Origin: Ridgeia piscesae
Taxonomy: Eukaryota > Annelida > Polychaeta > Sabellida > Siboglinidae
Assembly (NCBI GenBank): GCA_025642075.2
Contig: JAODUO010000546.1
Location: 297,501 to 361,500, forward strand
DNA: 64,000 nucleotides
Reading direction: 5' to 3'
Position numbers and translations under genes: made by a program. Within the stretch, counting starts at the first letter, position 1, and every line of letters begins with the position of its first letter. Below are positions 12,042-23,796 of this stretch, in pieces. The notes under the pieces were generated by a model. The model had not been told where the DNA came from. It ran no database searches and was given only the letters and a program-made list of their open reading frames with translations.

Positions 12042-12542
12042 GGTACTTTTGCAGTTTAGGCCCGCACCTCGAAAAAACCATCAAAATGATCACCTACGAT
12101 GACCAAACTTCGCATGCAGTATCTACTACACCTGTACTACGCGTATGCACTTGTCACGTGATCAAAAATTAATAATTAATGCCTGAAATCGATCAAAATG
12201 TGTCAGTAAATAACGCGCTTTCTTCGACGAGTCACTACTGACACAGTGAACTCCGCCAGGTGGCGCCACCATCTTGCTGCCGTAAAACCGTGGGGTCAGA
12301 CCACAATTTTTGGAAGATAACAGCACATGGTTATGAAATTGTAATTATTTAATACTACCAGGAAATAATTAATTACATGAAATACGCATTTTAGATGTTA
12401 CTCAATAACAGCTGATGGCACTTCGTATACTTTAATACGAGCAGAAACATGTTAATTGCTCATCTGCATAATGTGTCAATATTTTACAAGGAAATATTCA
12501 TTATTAAACATAAATTGATAAGTAACAATTGTAATATTAATA

Positions 12543-12583
<41 letters not shown>

Positions 12584-12942
12584 GTATATGTGTGTATGTA
12601 ATAAGTATATATGTATGAATAGATGAATATGTAATAACAATGTGCTGATACAGATCATAAATGTATTATGCTTTATATATATCTAAATTATATATATATA
12701 TATATATATGTAATTAAATACTATTATATAAGATATTATAGATATATGTATAATGTAAATATATATAGTGCGTTATTTACTGACACATTTTGATCGATTT
12801 CAGGCATTAATTTATTTTTTGATCACGTGACAAGTGCATACGCGTAGTACAGGTGTAGTAGATACTGCATGCGAAGTTTGGTCATCGTAGGTGATCATTT
12901 TGATGGTTTTTTCGAGGTGCGGGCCTAAACTGCAAAAGTACC
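12042..12942. repeat. Inverted repeat: two ~175-bp arms around a 553-bp centre
   Basis: The left arm (12042-12216) and right arm (12770-12942) are nearly perfect reverse complements (roughly 97% by eye), including GATCACCTACGATGACCAAA and CATGCAGTATCTACTACACC. The centre has (TA)n and other AT-rich sequence plus GCCAGGTGGCGCCACCATC. Short identical peptides in both arms are repeat artefacts. It could be a foldback transposon or a recent inverted duplication. Confidence 0.85.
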
Positions 12943-13667
12943 GCCTTTTGTACTACAATAAAAAAGGATTTAAGCGAAATAGTCATTTAAAGTCGACGTA
13001 TAGATCTTTGTGTCACTTTGTGATTGTTAATGCGGTGCAAACAGTTATGTGTCCTCAGCATACAAGTGACGATCTCTATTGTGATTAATAATGACTCAAC
13101 TAAAGCTACGTTGTATTAGCTAACTGAAACAAAGTAATATTGGAGTTGATTTTAAATACTATATTGTGTATGATTTATCCTGTTTGCTAAATATCAATTG
13201 TGTACTTCAATGTTGATACCCTGTATGCCTAGATAATGTGGACCCTAAATACTTCAGGCCATACAGTCTTCCGGCATTTTCGTAGATAGAAATTGTCAAT
13301 GATTGTTACAATATATGCCGTTTCCATAAACAGTGTATTGACATTGCCATAGCGATGTTGCTAGCTTCAGTTTGTTTTATTATTTAGTCTTCCACCCAGT
13401 GAATATCTGCATGGCACAACAATATATAACACCTATTTGATTACTAGTTTGATTTTGAATGAAACGGCTCATCGAATGAGGAAAATGTACCGTCAACAAT
13501 CGACAAACTGCTGCATAATTGTTAAAAATCGCCCCCATTTAACACTTCGTCTATACTACCTGTCGCTGGTCACGTCCGCACACCCACGAGTGGCGGCCTC
13601 TTTCGTATTTCATATAGTTCATATCCTTGTTGCAGATGAAGTTCGCACATTCACGAGTGGCGACATG
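12943..13667. other. No gene seen
   Basis: AT-rich intergenic sequence with no supported coding or RNA feature. Confidence 0.4.
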
Positions 13668-13746
13668 TTTTGTATTTCATATATTTCATATATTTCATAT
13701 ATTTCATATATTTCATATATTTCATATATTTCATATATTTCATATA
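13668..13746 (+). repeat. 9-bp minisatellite (TTTCATATA)n
   Basis: About eight to nine perfect copies of TTTCATATA. The open frame running through it (a repeated Ser-Tyr-Ile peptide) is explained by the repeat and is not supported as a gene. Confidence 0.95.
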
Positions 13747-14041
13747 TGATAGTTATATTCAGGTTATTTTCTCATAGTTATCACTATGGGCAGGTAGCCG
13801 CTAAGATAGGTTTTTGTGTACTTATAAGTGTGGCCGTAGGGCTACAATGTGCATTTCATCATCCCAATAACGATATGTATTAGATATACTGCTCAAACTG
13901 CAACCATGTAACTATCACAGTATCAAGCACCTTATACGAAAAAAATGTGTTTGATACCCAAGTCCATCTCCGAAATTGCGTTGAATTCCTCGTTTTGATT
14001 ATTCTTATTAGGAAATTTGATATGAGAGTGTTCAGTGGCAA

Positions 14042-14590
14042 ATGATGAATGATTCCGCTAACACGTTCTCCATACCTACGGAGATTTTAAATGTCAGCGA
14101 TCACGTGAGTGCCCACATCACAGTCAAAGTTCCAATTGCCAGTATATCCGGCTTTCTTATCTGTCTGCTTGGCATACCAGGCAACTTGTTCGTGATTGCC
14201 GTATACGCGTGTAGGATGCCGACGTCTACAAGAATGTATATGTTCGAGTTGGCCATTGCTGATTTGGAGGTTTGCGTAATTGGAGTATTCTTGACATCCG
14301 TCAAGTTGACAGAAATCAGCCTTGAAATTACTACATTCTGCGTGCACGCTTCGATTGTATATTCGACATTACTTCTTTCGTTTGTGTCGATCGAACGTCT
14401 AATGGCGGTCCGACGTCCTCACTCGTTCAATCTGAGTCCGCGACGAAAGAAATGGCCGCTCGTTGTCATTGCATTTGTCGCCGTGTTTTGCGCAAAGGTA
14501 CTTACAATAGCACGCGTAAACAAACGTTTTAAAAAAACAGCATATCCACCCTCCGGTCCGGTTACCAATGGTGGTGAAGATGACAAATAA
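14042..14590 (+). pseudogene. Truncated class A GPCR (GPCR-2), N-terminus to TM4
   Basis: The open frame starts with ATG ATG and gives 182 residues. Residues 1-159 are clearly the same family as the receptor at 35922: GN (48-49), LAIAD (70-74), Cys100 at the top of TM3, ERL (118-120), then RRPHSF and SPRR and a TM4. Immediately after TM4 the match ends abruptly. About 22 unrelated residues follow before a stop, so TM5-TM7 are lost. No later part of the receptor was found between 14.6 and 15.8 kb. It is probably a dead gene cut by a rearrangement or insertion; a truncated four-TM protein is possible but unsupported. It follows the GPCR-1 gene by about 7 kb in the opposite orientation. Confidence 0.8.
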
Positions 14591-15797
14591 TTAAAGTACA
14601 GCTCTTGGCCCCGAGTTTGTCCTTTTGGCTGGGGTCTCACAATCCAGTTAGCTCCAAAGTCAACCACCTAGTAATCCGCCTCTTCCGTCCAAAGAATATT
14701 AGTCAAGGAACATGCTATCAGCTCCAGTCATTCGTCACGGTATGCCTGTGTCAGTAGAGAGTGTTTGCCTGCGTGCGAACTTGTATGCACGTGTAATCGT
14801 GCGATCGCTTGACGGCGTACGTGGCTTAACAATCATCGTTCATTGCTAATTTTGGTTAGACTTCTTATGAAATAGTATATCATAAGAGGTTATGTTATGT
14901 GCTGTCGACACTATTTCATTCACGTTCATTCAATAACTTCGCTAATTAATTTAGTCATCTGTTTCAGAACGCATAAGATAATCCTATTTTTATAGCATGT
15001 TTGATTAAACTAATACGTTCACTAATCGTGTGTATTGCAGCTACTGTTTCTGGTCACGCAAAGACAGCAGCGTAAAGGACTTATTGAATGCAAATACCAC
15101 ACACTGCGTACATGCAGAATTAATAAGGTCATGCATGTTATAGGGTCTGATTAACGACCAGAACTGACGGTAACCTACTCATTGTCCAGGCGTCAAACGG
15201 CGACTGTAGTAATGACGATACTGTTGCTGTATGGGAAAATTGGTGGATGTAGAGGTTTGAAATTGGTGGTGTATAAAATTTGAAAAACAAGCGGAAATAT
15301 TGATTGATAAGTATTATTCTTGTGTTAAGGTTATTCATAAAGTGGTACTGGACATATATTGAGTAGTAGTTTTGGTTAAAGTTTGTTAGTTAACAGTATT
15401 TTTGAACAGATTAGTATAGTGGGTGATAAAAGGGTAATCTAGGCTTCGACAAATTGTAAACAAGATTGAGCAAATCTCTTTATTTGATATAGTATATAAG
15501 AGATAAAGCAATAAGAGTAACAACTACATATGTAAGATAAAACTGTGAATAGGTATCATTGTTATTAAAAAATAAACAAGCGTTTTAGTAGGAAACCCTT
15601 GTTTGTTTATATAGGTAGTGTCCAACGTTTCCGCTAGGGAACGGTACCAGTACAGACTAAACTTATTGTTCATGGTAGCATAGGTAGTAAGTTGTTTATA
15701 ACATAAAGTGTGCTGCAGTTGCTGTACACAATAAACAAACAGTCTTTCTAAAGACTAAGTTGGTTTAAACTAAGAGTTGATTTTGACAAATCGTAAT
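14591..15797. other. No gene seen; probably includes CR1 5' UTR at the right
   Basis: No supported coding sequence. The last few hundred bases may belong to the 5' untranslated region of the CR1 element, whose 5' limit I could not define. Confidence 0.4.
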
Positions 15798-16871
15798 ATG
15801 GCACCTGGCAAGCGGCAAGTGAAGGCAAGGAGGCACTTGGTGTGTAACCACTGCCACAGCTTGGTGGATTTTGCCGTATCGGGGTGCGGAAAAACTTGGT
15901 CAGAGACAACGGAGGAAGGGTTTACGTTCCAATGTTTAGGGTGTTGGAAAGTGGACTGTCTGACAGCAGAGTTAGCTAGGCTAACGGATATTGTGAAGGG
16001 GATGCAGAGTGGAGGGAGGGTGATTGCAAGGATAACAAATGGAGAAAGAACAACAAGAAACATGACATGCAGGAAGGTGACAGGGGAGAAAGTGACAGTA
16101 GAGAAGGAGGGAGGGACAAGGGGACAGGAGATGAGAGAAGTAGATGCGACAGGAGGTAAGACAAATGGAAGAAAGGAAGTGAGAGGTGATGTGACCAAAC
16201 GGAAGTCAATAACAAGGACGATGACAGGAAGAAAAGAGACCGGAAAGAAAGGAACAACAGAGAAAGCGGCAGGGGGAAAAGTCAGCAACCAGGGAGATGC
16301 AAAACGGAGGAGCTACTCTGAAGCAGTGATCGAGGGGGCATTGAGAACAGAAAGGGTATTTATGGGAGACTCCATTTTGCGAAAGACAGACAGGACATTA
16401 AGCAAAGGAGAAGACGTTGTTGTTTGTCTTCCGGGGGCTAGGATAGAGCATGTGACTGAACGGGTAGAGAACGTATTGGGGCATGGCCAAGGGGGGTCTA
16501 TATTAGTACATGTAGGGACGAACAATGCAGACAGGGATGGAACAACCAGGATAGTAAAGAGATACAGAGAGTTGGTAGAGACACTGAAGAAGACGAGAGT
16601 TGAACAGATCATACTCTCAGGAATCTTGCCAGTGATGAGGGGAAGGGGAACAACATTTAGAAATTGCAAGAGGATGGCAATTAACGGACTATTAGAGCAG
16701 ATGTGTGAAGAAGAAGGAGTTGGATTTGTAGATTTGTGGGGATATTTTGTTGGTAAAGAAGACATGTTTATGAGAGATGGCCTCCATCTAAGGGGAAAGG
16801 GCGCAGCAGTGTTCTCCGAGAACCTTCTTCGATCGATGAATAATGGAACAGGTTGCAACTTTTTAAACTAG
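15798..16871 (+). CDS. CR1 ORF1 protein with SGNH-type esterase domain
   Basis: 357 residues from the ATG at 15798 (MAPGKRQV). The frame is open further up, but only from a TTG. Residues about 16-54 hold six cysteines in a Cys-x2-Cys ... Cys-x2-Cys arrangement, a zinc-finger-like module. About 70-170 is a basic, low-complexity linker. About 180-350 is an SGNH/GDSL hydrolase-like domain with GDS (190-192), GTNN (240-243) and a DGLH catalytic pair (327-330). CR1-clade first ORFs are known to carry such esterase domains and to act as RNA-binding and RNP proteins. All catalytic blocks appear intact here. Confidence 0.85.
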   Translation: MAPGKRQVKARRHLVCNHCHSLVDFAVSGCGKTWSETTEEGFTFQCLGCWKVDCLTAELARLTDIVKGMQSGGRVIARITNGERTTRNMTCRKVTGEKVTVEKEGGTRGQEMREVDATGGKTNGRKEVRGDVTKRKSITRTMTGRKETGKKGTTEKAAGGKVSNQGDAKRRSYSEAVIEGALRTERVFMGDSILRKTDRTLSKGEDVVVCLPGARIEHVTERVENVLGHGQGGSILVHVGTNNADRDGTTRIVKRYRELVETLKKTRVEQIILSGILPVMRGRGTTFRNCKRMAINGLLEQMCEEEGVGFVDLWGYFVGKEDMFMRDGLHLRGKGAAVFSENLLRSMNNGTGCNFLN

Positions 16872-19697
16872 TTTCGCAGGGGGATACACAGAGAAGCCAA
16901 ATACTAGAGGCATAGATAAAGATAGCAAAAAGACATCAGCAAAGAACAGCCTGGAAAGCCCTACGGAATTTGGTTATAAATGTGTTTGTTTAAATGCAAG
17001 GAGCATAGTAAACAAAAGAAATGAACTAAACATTATGGTAGAAGATATTGACCCTCACATAATAGGTATAACTGAATCTTGGGCCACACCCGATATATCA
17101 GATGCCGAATTAGGAATGACAGGGTATGTAATGTTTAGGAAAGATAGATTAGGAAGAAGGGGAGGCGGAGTTATTTTATATATTAAGGAATCCATCCAAG
17201 CTTATGAAATAAAATTAGAAAAAGAAGCAGAATGTGAAGAAGCTGTCTGGTGTAACATAGTTACAGGAAAGTCAACATTAACTGTTGGGTTAGTGTATCG
17301 GAGTCCAAACATAAGCATGGAAGAGAATGAAAAAATACATAACGCTATCAAAGAAGTGAGTAAACGGGACTGTATTATTATGGGGGATTTTAACCATGGG
17401 CATATACAGTGGACATCTCTACAGAGTACCGGGAGAGAGGATCAAGAGTTTTTAAATTTAGTACAAGATAGTTTCCTTTCTCAACATGTGTTAGAAGCAA
17501 CCAGGGGCGAGAACGTGTTAGACATAGTATTGAGCTCACAGAAGGAATTTGTTGATAATGTCAAGATATGTGAGCCACTTGGGTGTAGTGATCACAACCA
17601 GATACATTTTATCATCAAAGTAAAGGGAGAACGGAATAGAAAAATAAGGTACAGGACAATTTTTCACAAAGGAAGATATAAGGACATGAGGGAATATTTA
17701 GCAAAGATAGACTGGAATAACACACTGAAGAATAAGACAGCAACAGAATGCTGGAATATTTTAAAGAGTGAAATTGACTGCGTCGTTGACAAATTTGTCC
17801 CCTTGAAAAAACAGGGGAAACGGTCAAAGAAGAAACACTTATCATTAGAAAAATCAAGTACAAGCAAATGATGTGGAAGACATATAGACATACCGGAAGT
17901 GAAGAAGACTATAGCATTTATAAAGAAGCACTTAATCAAGCTACAGCTGAAATTAGAAATTCAAAGAGAAGCTATGAACAAAAAATAGCTTTTAATATAA
18001 AACATGACAGCAAGAGTTTTTATGCGTATGTTCGAAGTAAACAGAAAGTTCAGGATAAGGTCGGTCCTCTAGAAGGTAGTGATGGAAACATAATAACAGA
18101 GGGATTCTTAATGGCAGAAAACCTAAATGAGTACTTTAGTTCGGTGTTTACCAGGGAAGATATTAGTATATTACCAGTACTTGAGACTAAGTTCGAAGGG
18201 AGAGAGTTTGACTATTTAGGACAACTAATTGTAACCCCAACAATGGTAGCTATGAAAATAAGAGATATGAAGGATAATAAATCACCTGGAGTGGATGGGA
18301 TTCTTCCCAAATTACTATTGGAAATTGTAGAACAAATCAGCATACCGCTTGCAACAGTGTTCAATTTGTCATTAGAGGAGGGAATAGTTCCGTTAGAATG
18401 GAAAGAAGCAAACATTATACCATTATTTAAAAAAGGTTCGAGAAACAAGTCAGAGAACTATAGACCAGTGAGTTTAACATCGGTGATTTGCAAACTATTA
18501 GAAAGACTAATTAAAGATCACCTGGTTGATTTTCTTGTTAAAAATAAATTGATAAACCCATCTCAACATGGGTTTTTAAAAGCGAGGTCATGCTTAACAA
18601 ATATGTTATGTTTTTTGGAAGATGTCACAAAGTGGCTAGATGAGGGATCACCAGTAGATATAATCTACTTAGATTTAAAAAAGCCTTTGACAAAGTGCCA
18701 CACCAAAGACTACTACTTAAACTAAAGGCCCATGGCATAGGAAATGGAATGATCAACTGGATAGAAAAATGGCTTATTGATAGAAGACAAAGAGTAGTAG
18801 TTGATGGGGAGGTTTCAAACTGGAAAGCGGTTTTGAGTGGAGTACCGCAGGGATCAGTACTGGGACCTATTTTATTCTTAATATATATCAATGATTTGGA
18901 TGATGACATAACAAGCAAGGTGTTGAAGTTTGCGGACGACACAAAAGTGTTTAGGAAAATTAAAAGTGATGCAGATAGACAGCATTTACAAGATGATCTT
19001 AATAAGTTGATAGAGTGGTCTGAGAAGTGGCAAATGCTGTTTAATTTTGGAAAGTGTAAGTGCCTTCACACAGGACATGGGAATGAAGATGCACAATATA
19101 CAATGGGTGATACTGTACTAAATACTACCTTAAAGGAAAAGGACTTAGGGTTAACTATTAGTGCTGACATGAAGGTATCAGAGCAGGTGTGGAATTGCAG
19201 CAGCGAAGGGAAACCAAATTCTTGGATTAATTAGGCGAAATATAGTGTACAAAGAAAAAGAACTAATAATACCGCTGTATAAAACAATATTTAGGCCTCA
19301 CTTAGAATATTGTATACAAGCATGGAGGCCATATCGCAAGAAGGATATTGATATGCTAGAAAGAGTACAAAGGAGAGCAACCAAAATGATACAAAAACTC
19401 AGGAATATTAGTTATGAAATGCGTCTAAAAGAATGTGGTTTAACAACACTAGAAACCAGAAGATTGAGAGGAGATCAGATTGAGGTGTTTAAAATATTGA
19501 ATGGATATGAAAATATTGACAGAAATATTTTTTTCACAGTCAAGGAAGAGAGAAGGACTAGAGGACCTGGAGTTACATTAGCAAAGAAGCAGTGTAGACT
19601 AGATATTAGAAAATTTTCATTTTCACAAAGAACAGTAAACGAATGGAACAGATTATCAGCTGATTGTGTAGGTGCTAGTAGTGTTAATATATTTTAA
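16867..19697 (+). pseudogene. CR1 ORF2 (endonuclease + reverse transcriptase), three frameshifts
   Basis: The endonuclease part (about 16981-17650) has CLNARSI, GITESW, GGGV, YRSP, GDFN and SDHNQI motifs. The RT part (about 17850-19000) has GVDGI, NYRPVSL, QHGF, GVPQGSVLGP and FADD. The C-terminal part (19245-19697) carries the LEYC..AW and QRRATK signatures. The frame changes near 17845, 18685 and 19195, each consistent with a single-base indel or similar, so no complete polymerase is made. The endonuclease frame is open back to 16867 with no ATG before 17035, and the first catalytic motif lies upstream of that ATG. The protein would have cut DNA and copied the element RNA at the target site. 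Confidence 0.85.
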
Positions 19698-20059
19698 AAT
19701 AAAATCGACATATACCTAAGAGGGGCGGGGTATACTTAGATAGATAGGTTGGATTCTCGATAAGCCAAATGGCTTCCTAGTCCACCTGCCATCTAGAGTT
19801 GAATCTCTAGGTGGCAATCTTGTTAAATCTTGTTAAAAGACAATTGCTTTATATTGTTGTAATGGCGAAGAGATTAATTGTTGCCTCGATTATGAAACTA
19901 CCGTGCTGCAGAACAATAATTATTATACGATTCGCGCTTCACAATGTTCAAGAACATACAGAAAATTGTGCGACAGTCAACGTTGAATATATGTGTAAAT
20001 TCCACGTCCACACGTACTCTTTCAGCCTTAGGAGTTCGTTTGGCTAAGACATGTATGTG

Positions 20060-20272
20060 ACTCTACTGGAATAGTTTTATCACATGCCTGTTACTCTACT
20101 GGAATAGTTTTGACACATGCCTGTGACTCTACTGGAAGGGTGTTAACACATGGCTGTGACTCTACTGGAAGCGTTTTAACACATGGCTGTGAACCTACTC
20201 GAATAGTTTTAAAACTTGCCTGTGACTCTACTGAACGAGTTTTAACACGTCTGTGACTATACTGGAAGATAT
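20060..20272 (+). repeat. ~33-bp minisatellite, about seven copies
   Basis: The unit is approximately TGACTCTACTGGAA-(t/g)AGTTTTAACACATGCC. Copies are diverged. The same unit recurs at about 21238-21320 (roughly two and a half copies), inside the foldback element to the right. Confidence 0.9.
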
Positions 20273-20579
20273 TCAATATATTGTTCATGGCTCCAAGAAT
20301 GGTTTATTGCAGTATGATTTAACTTACAAATTTGCACCCATAAGACTGTTTTGCCGTTGTCATTTTGACAACAGAAAGTGGGTAAGTTTAAGTGAACTAA
20401 CATCAGACCGAAGACGGGAACACAGCGAGTATATCAGTGTCAGTATTTGGCCGGTTGGGAAGGGAACTGTAATTTCAAAAACATTCCAATATTAAAAATC
20501 TAGATGTGGTGGATGGGTGGGTAAAGGGTACTTTTGGAATAAACAAATATTGGAATAAATTAGTTTACTACACCACCGT

Positions 20580-20600
20580 GGGTGGGTGGGTGGGTGGGTG
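20580..20600 (+). repeat. (GGGT)n microsatellite
   Basis: About five copies of GGGT/GGTG directly at the left edge of the foldback element. Confidence 0.85.
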
Positions 20601-21539
20601 GCATCAATCCTCTCCCGTGTGGACAACTGGAATTTGTTTAGGTTTCCAGTGCTCCTAAACGCCGAGGGCACTCGCCTCTACTAACGTATTAGGTAATTTG
20701 ACCAAATTAATTAACATGTCGCGGTAATAACCTTGCATTACGGTGGTACAGGTGAGAGATAATCAATCCGCGGTAGATTTATATTCGTGTCTCTTGCTAG
20801 GCCCTGTTAGCAAGACCTGCTTGTGTTAAACATCAGTGCCGCCTATGCTTTCTTCGACCGGGAGTGTAGTCGGAGTAATGGAGCAAACCTTTAATAAGTA
20901 AAGATCATTCATCATCACTGATCTGCCTACCGGTCAGGTTACCCACCTGTTTGTGTCTATGTCGTTGTCTGTCACATCATTCTTAGTTTGATATTTGTTG
21001 TAGAGTCTCTCGAACTTGCTTTGTTGTCGTGACCTAGTTTCCTCGAATGTGTGTCTCTGCGCAGCCGTGCGCAGCCGTTCCGTATCTGCCTGCCATCTAC
21101 AACCAAATTATCCCACCGAAATCTGAGCCAACACACGTGACAACAGTACGTGAACAAGGCCCGTAGCTGACGGGTCGAAACGTCGTACTTATCATCGACA
21201 ATTATGCTCCAAAATCAGTTAAATCATACTACAATATATTGGAAGAGTTTTAACACATGCCTGTGACTATACTGGAAGAGTTTTAACACATGCCTGTGAC
21301 TCTACAGGAAGAGTTTTAACACAAGCAGGTCTTGTTGACAGGGCCTAGCAAGAGACACGAATATAAATCTACCGCGGATTGATTATCTCTCACCTGTACT
21401 ACCGTAATGCAAGGTTATTATCGCGATATGTTCATTTTTCTAATTACCTAATACGTTAGTAGAGGCGAGTGCCCTCGGCGTTTAGGAGCACTGGAAACCT
21501 AAACAACTTCCAATTGTCCACACGGGAGAGGATTGATGC
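20601..21539. mobile_element. Foldback/MITE-like element with ~225-bp terminal inverted repeats
   Basis: The left arm (20601-20830) and right arm (21315-21539) are about 95% reverse-complementary. The outer ends are GCATCAATCCTCTCCCGTG and its complement, and the arms include CCGAGGGCACTCGCCTCTAC and ATCTACCGCGGATTGATTAT. The ~485-bp centre has no transposase ORF and includes two to three copies of the 33-bp minisatellite next to the right arm. No convincing target-site duplication was found. Non-autonomous; family unknown. Confidence 0.85.
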
Positions 21540-21814
21540 TTTCGTTGCTGTAGTGAAGATTTATTTTAAATTTAGATGTTAACGTTCTTAGCAGTTTTCC
21601 TTTTAACATTATTTCCCATTAATATAAAACAGTTAACATATAATAAAGAATAAAACAGTTAACAATATAATATGTTAACATATTATATTGAAAACACTGT
21701 GTTATAAGTTTGGTAGAATAATTTTAGAAGAATTCATTGCTGTAACTGTCTAAAGTTAAACAATTGATATACCTGATGTCATTGCATATACTCTTCAGCA
21801 AATGACCGCACTGC

Positions 21815-21894
<80 letters not shown>

Positions 21895-22468
21895 CCTGTA
21901 TTCATGCGGAAAGAACAGGCACAATATTTTGAAACGAAGAGGAATTAGTGTCCACAAAGCTGGACTACGCAGCGGCCATCCTCCCCTGACTCTTGCACAT
22001 ATTCTAGACCTAGACTTTGTACGGCATGACGGGAACCTGATTCACTTCCACACTTGTTACCTCGGGAAACTATCGTGATTAAGTGACAAGACAAGACTGA
22101 AATACAGTAAACGCACTCATGATGGACACAAGAAGAAACATTAAGACTCAGCATCACCATCATGCTAATGTCGTGGTGTTTGAAGAGGGTTGCATAAGTA
22201 ACGCTACGTAGAAGCATGCTCAACGAAAAACCACAACCGGCGCATCTATAAGCCCAGTTATGACGCCTGCCTTTACACGTCCACACTGCGGACGGAGCTT
22301 CAACATTCGGATTGGCCTGATCAGTTATCTCCGGACTCGTCAAGACAGTATTCTAAATATCACGATCATCGTCGACTATGCTGCAAAAACATCACATCAC
22401 ACACATACACACACGCGCACGCGCACGCACGCACACGCACACGCACACGCACACGCACACGCACACGC

Positions 22469-22530
<62 letters not shown>

Positions 22531-22804
22531 GAGCGCGCCCGCGCTCATATACACACATACAAACACACACCATGTACACACACTTTATTGTTAGTATTAC
22601 AAAAATTAATACATACAAAGAAACACAAACAATCCGTAGAACAGTAGTAGAACAATAATTGAAATAACATATATTCCCAGGTTAACAGTGGAACCAATTA
22701 ACCAGTTTTATGCCAATTCTGTCAATGTTACAAGGTAACATTTAGTATTCTTGTCGCCGTCAACTAAAACGAAAAACAATGGTGTTAAAAAGTAGCATAT
22801 CGAT

Positions 22805-22878
<74 letters not shown>

Positions 22879-23009
22879 TATATATATATATATATGTTTA
22901 TTTATTTATAAATCTTTATTGTCGCCGGCCGGGAAATTCTTTTGCATGTTCGTCAAACGAATATAAAATTCAGGATTAAAATGTATAAGAATACAGATAA
23001 ATAATATTA
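21540..23009. other. Intergenic with TA and CA/CGCA microsatellites
   Basis: (TA)n at about 21817-21892, mixed CA/CGCA repeats at about 22400-22530, and (TA)n at about 22808-22896. Open frames over these are repeat artefacts. No gene was found between them. Confidence 0.7.
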
Positions 23010-23775
23010 TTAATTAATAAAACTGTGTGTAATCTTTAAGGTGCATGTCGTTGAGAAATCATACAGACATTGGAATAAATGAACCACGCTTCCTATTTGT
23101 TTTAGATGTGATGGTTCTGAACCTTCTAGACGAGGGCAGAAGGGCGTACTCGTTATGTAGAATATGTATATTGTCGTTGATGATTTTAGTGGCTTTACGC
23201 TGTACCCGCTTTTCATACAAAACAGTGAGAGTGGATTGTTTCAAACCGGTTACTTTACTACTAATGTTTGCGCTGCAAATTATTATTGTCTTTCTGATTG
23301 ACGTTCTCAAACCAACAGATAAAAAGACTTATAAAAAATCGATAAACATGGATAAAATGGTGCTATTAACGTTAAAACAGCAACGTTTTATGAGACAGTA
23401 AAGACGCTGCTGTCATTTCTTATATGAAATACTGCAGTGACGGTGTCACTTCAACCTATCATCGACTGTTGTGCCGAGCTATTTATACCCGTCAACTACC
23501 TCTACCTTGTTATCGTGTATGACAGTATCAGACTGGGATGGAGGATATTTCCTAAAACCAATGCACATGTCTTTGGTTTTTGGTGCGCTCAGGCACAAAG
23601 TCGTTTACCACAGGACCATGGCCAACTTCATCGTTAGACAACAGACTGAGTAAAGCTGTGTCATCTGAGAATTTAATAAAATACATATTGGGACGGATGC
23701 TCCTGCAGTCATTTGTATATAATATGAATAATAGAGGAGATAAGAAACATCTTTGGGGTAAGCCAGTGAACAACC
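23010..23775 (-). mobile_element. Degraded Rex1/L2-like LINE 3' part
   Basis: On the minus strand 23773-23552 encodes GLPQRCFLSPLLFILYTNDC and FSDDTALLSLL, which are the RT motifs around the YTND and F-DD blocks. A frame change follows. Then 23310-23020 encodes RKATKIIND, HNEYALLPSSRRFR and KTNRKRGSFIPMS, the characteristic C-terminal tail of Rex1-like elements. Both pieces are in order on one strand, giving a single 5'-truncated, broken copy. Related pieces lie on the plus strand at 42.6-43.8 kb and 59.0-59.3 kb. Confidence 0.75.
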
Positions 23776-23796
23776 TTCACACTAATAGTGGTTTCT

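Larger units (their letters stand above)
15798..19825 (+). mobile_element. Near full-length CR1-clade LINE
   Basis: A two-ORF non-LTR retrotransposon in one orientation: ORF1 (zinc finger plus SGNH esterase), then ORF2 (apurinic-type endonuclease, reverse transcriptase, C-terminal domain), then a short 3' UTR. The 3' end carries two copies of TCTTGTTAAA (about 19805-19826), a short terminal tandem repeat of the kind that ends CR1 elements. Three frameshifts in ORF2 make this copy inactive. It is a fairly recent insertion, judging by ORF1 and most motifs being intact. The 5' end is not resolved and may lie some hundred bases upstream. Confidence 0.88.

Noticed and set aside
13437..13883. 148-codon frame with Ser-Tyr-Ile repeats
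   Set aside because: The repeat part is the 9-bp minisatellite, and the flanking residues show no known domain.
16858..16872. TTTAAAC-like slippery site at the ORF1/ORF2 boundary of the CR1 element
   Set aside because: A -1 shift at this heptamer leads into a frame that soon stops. ORF2 is in the +1 frame, so the motif does not connect the two ORFs.
20060..20272. CRISPR-like array (33-bp repeats)
   Set aside because: The repeats are contiguous and diverged without spacers, and the genome is eukaryotic. It is a minisatellite.
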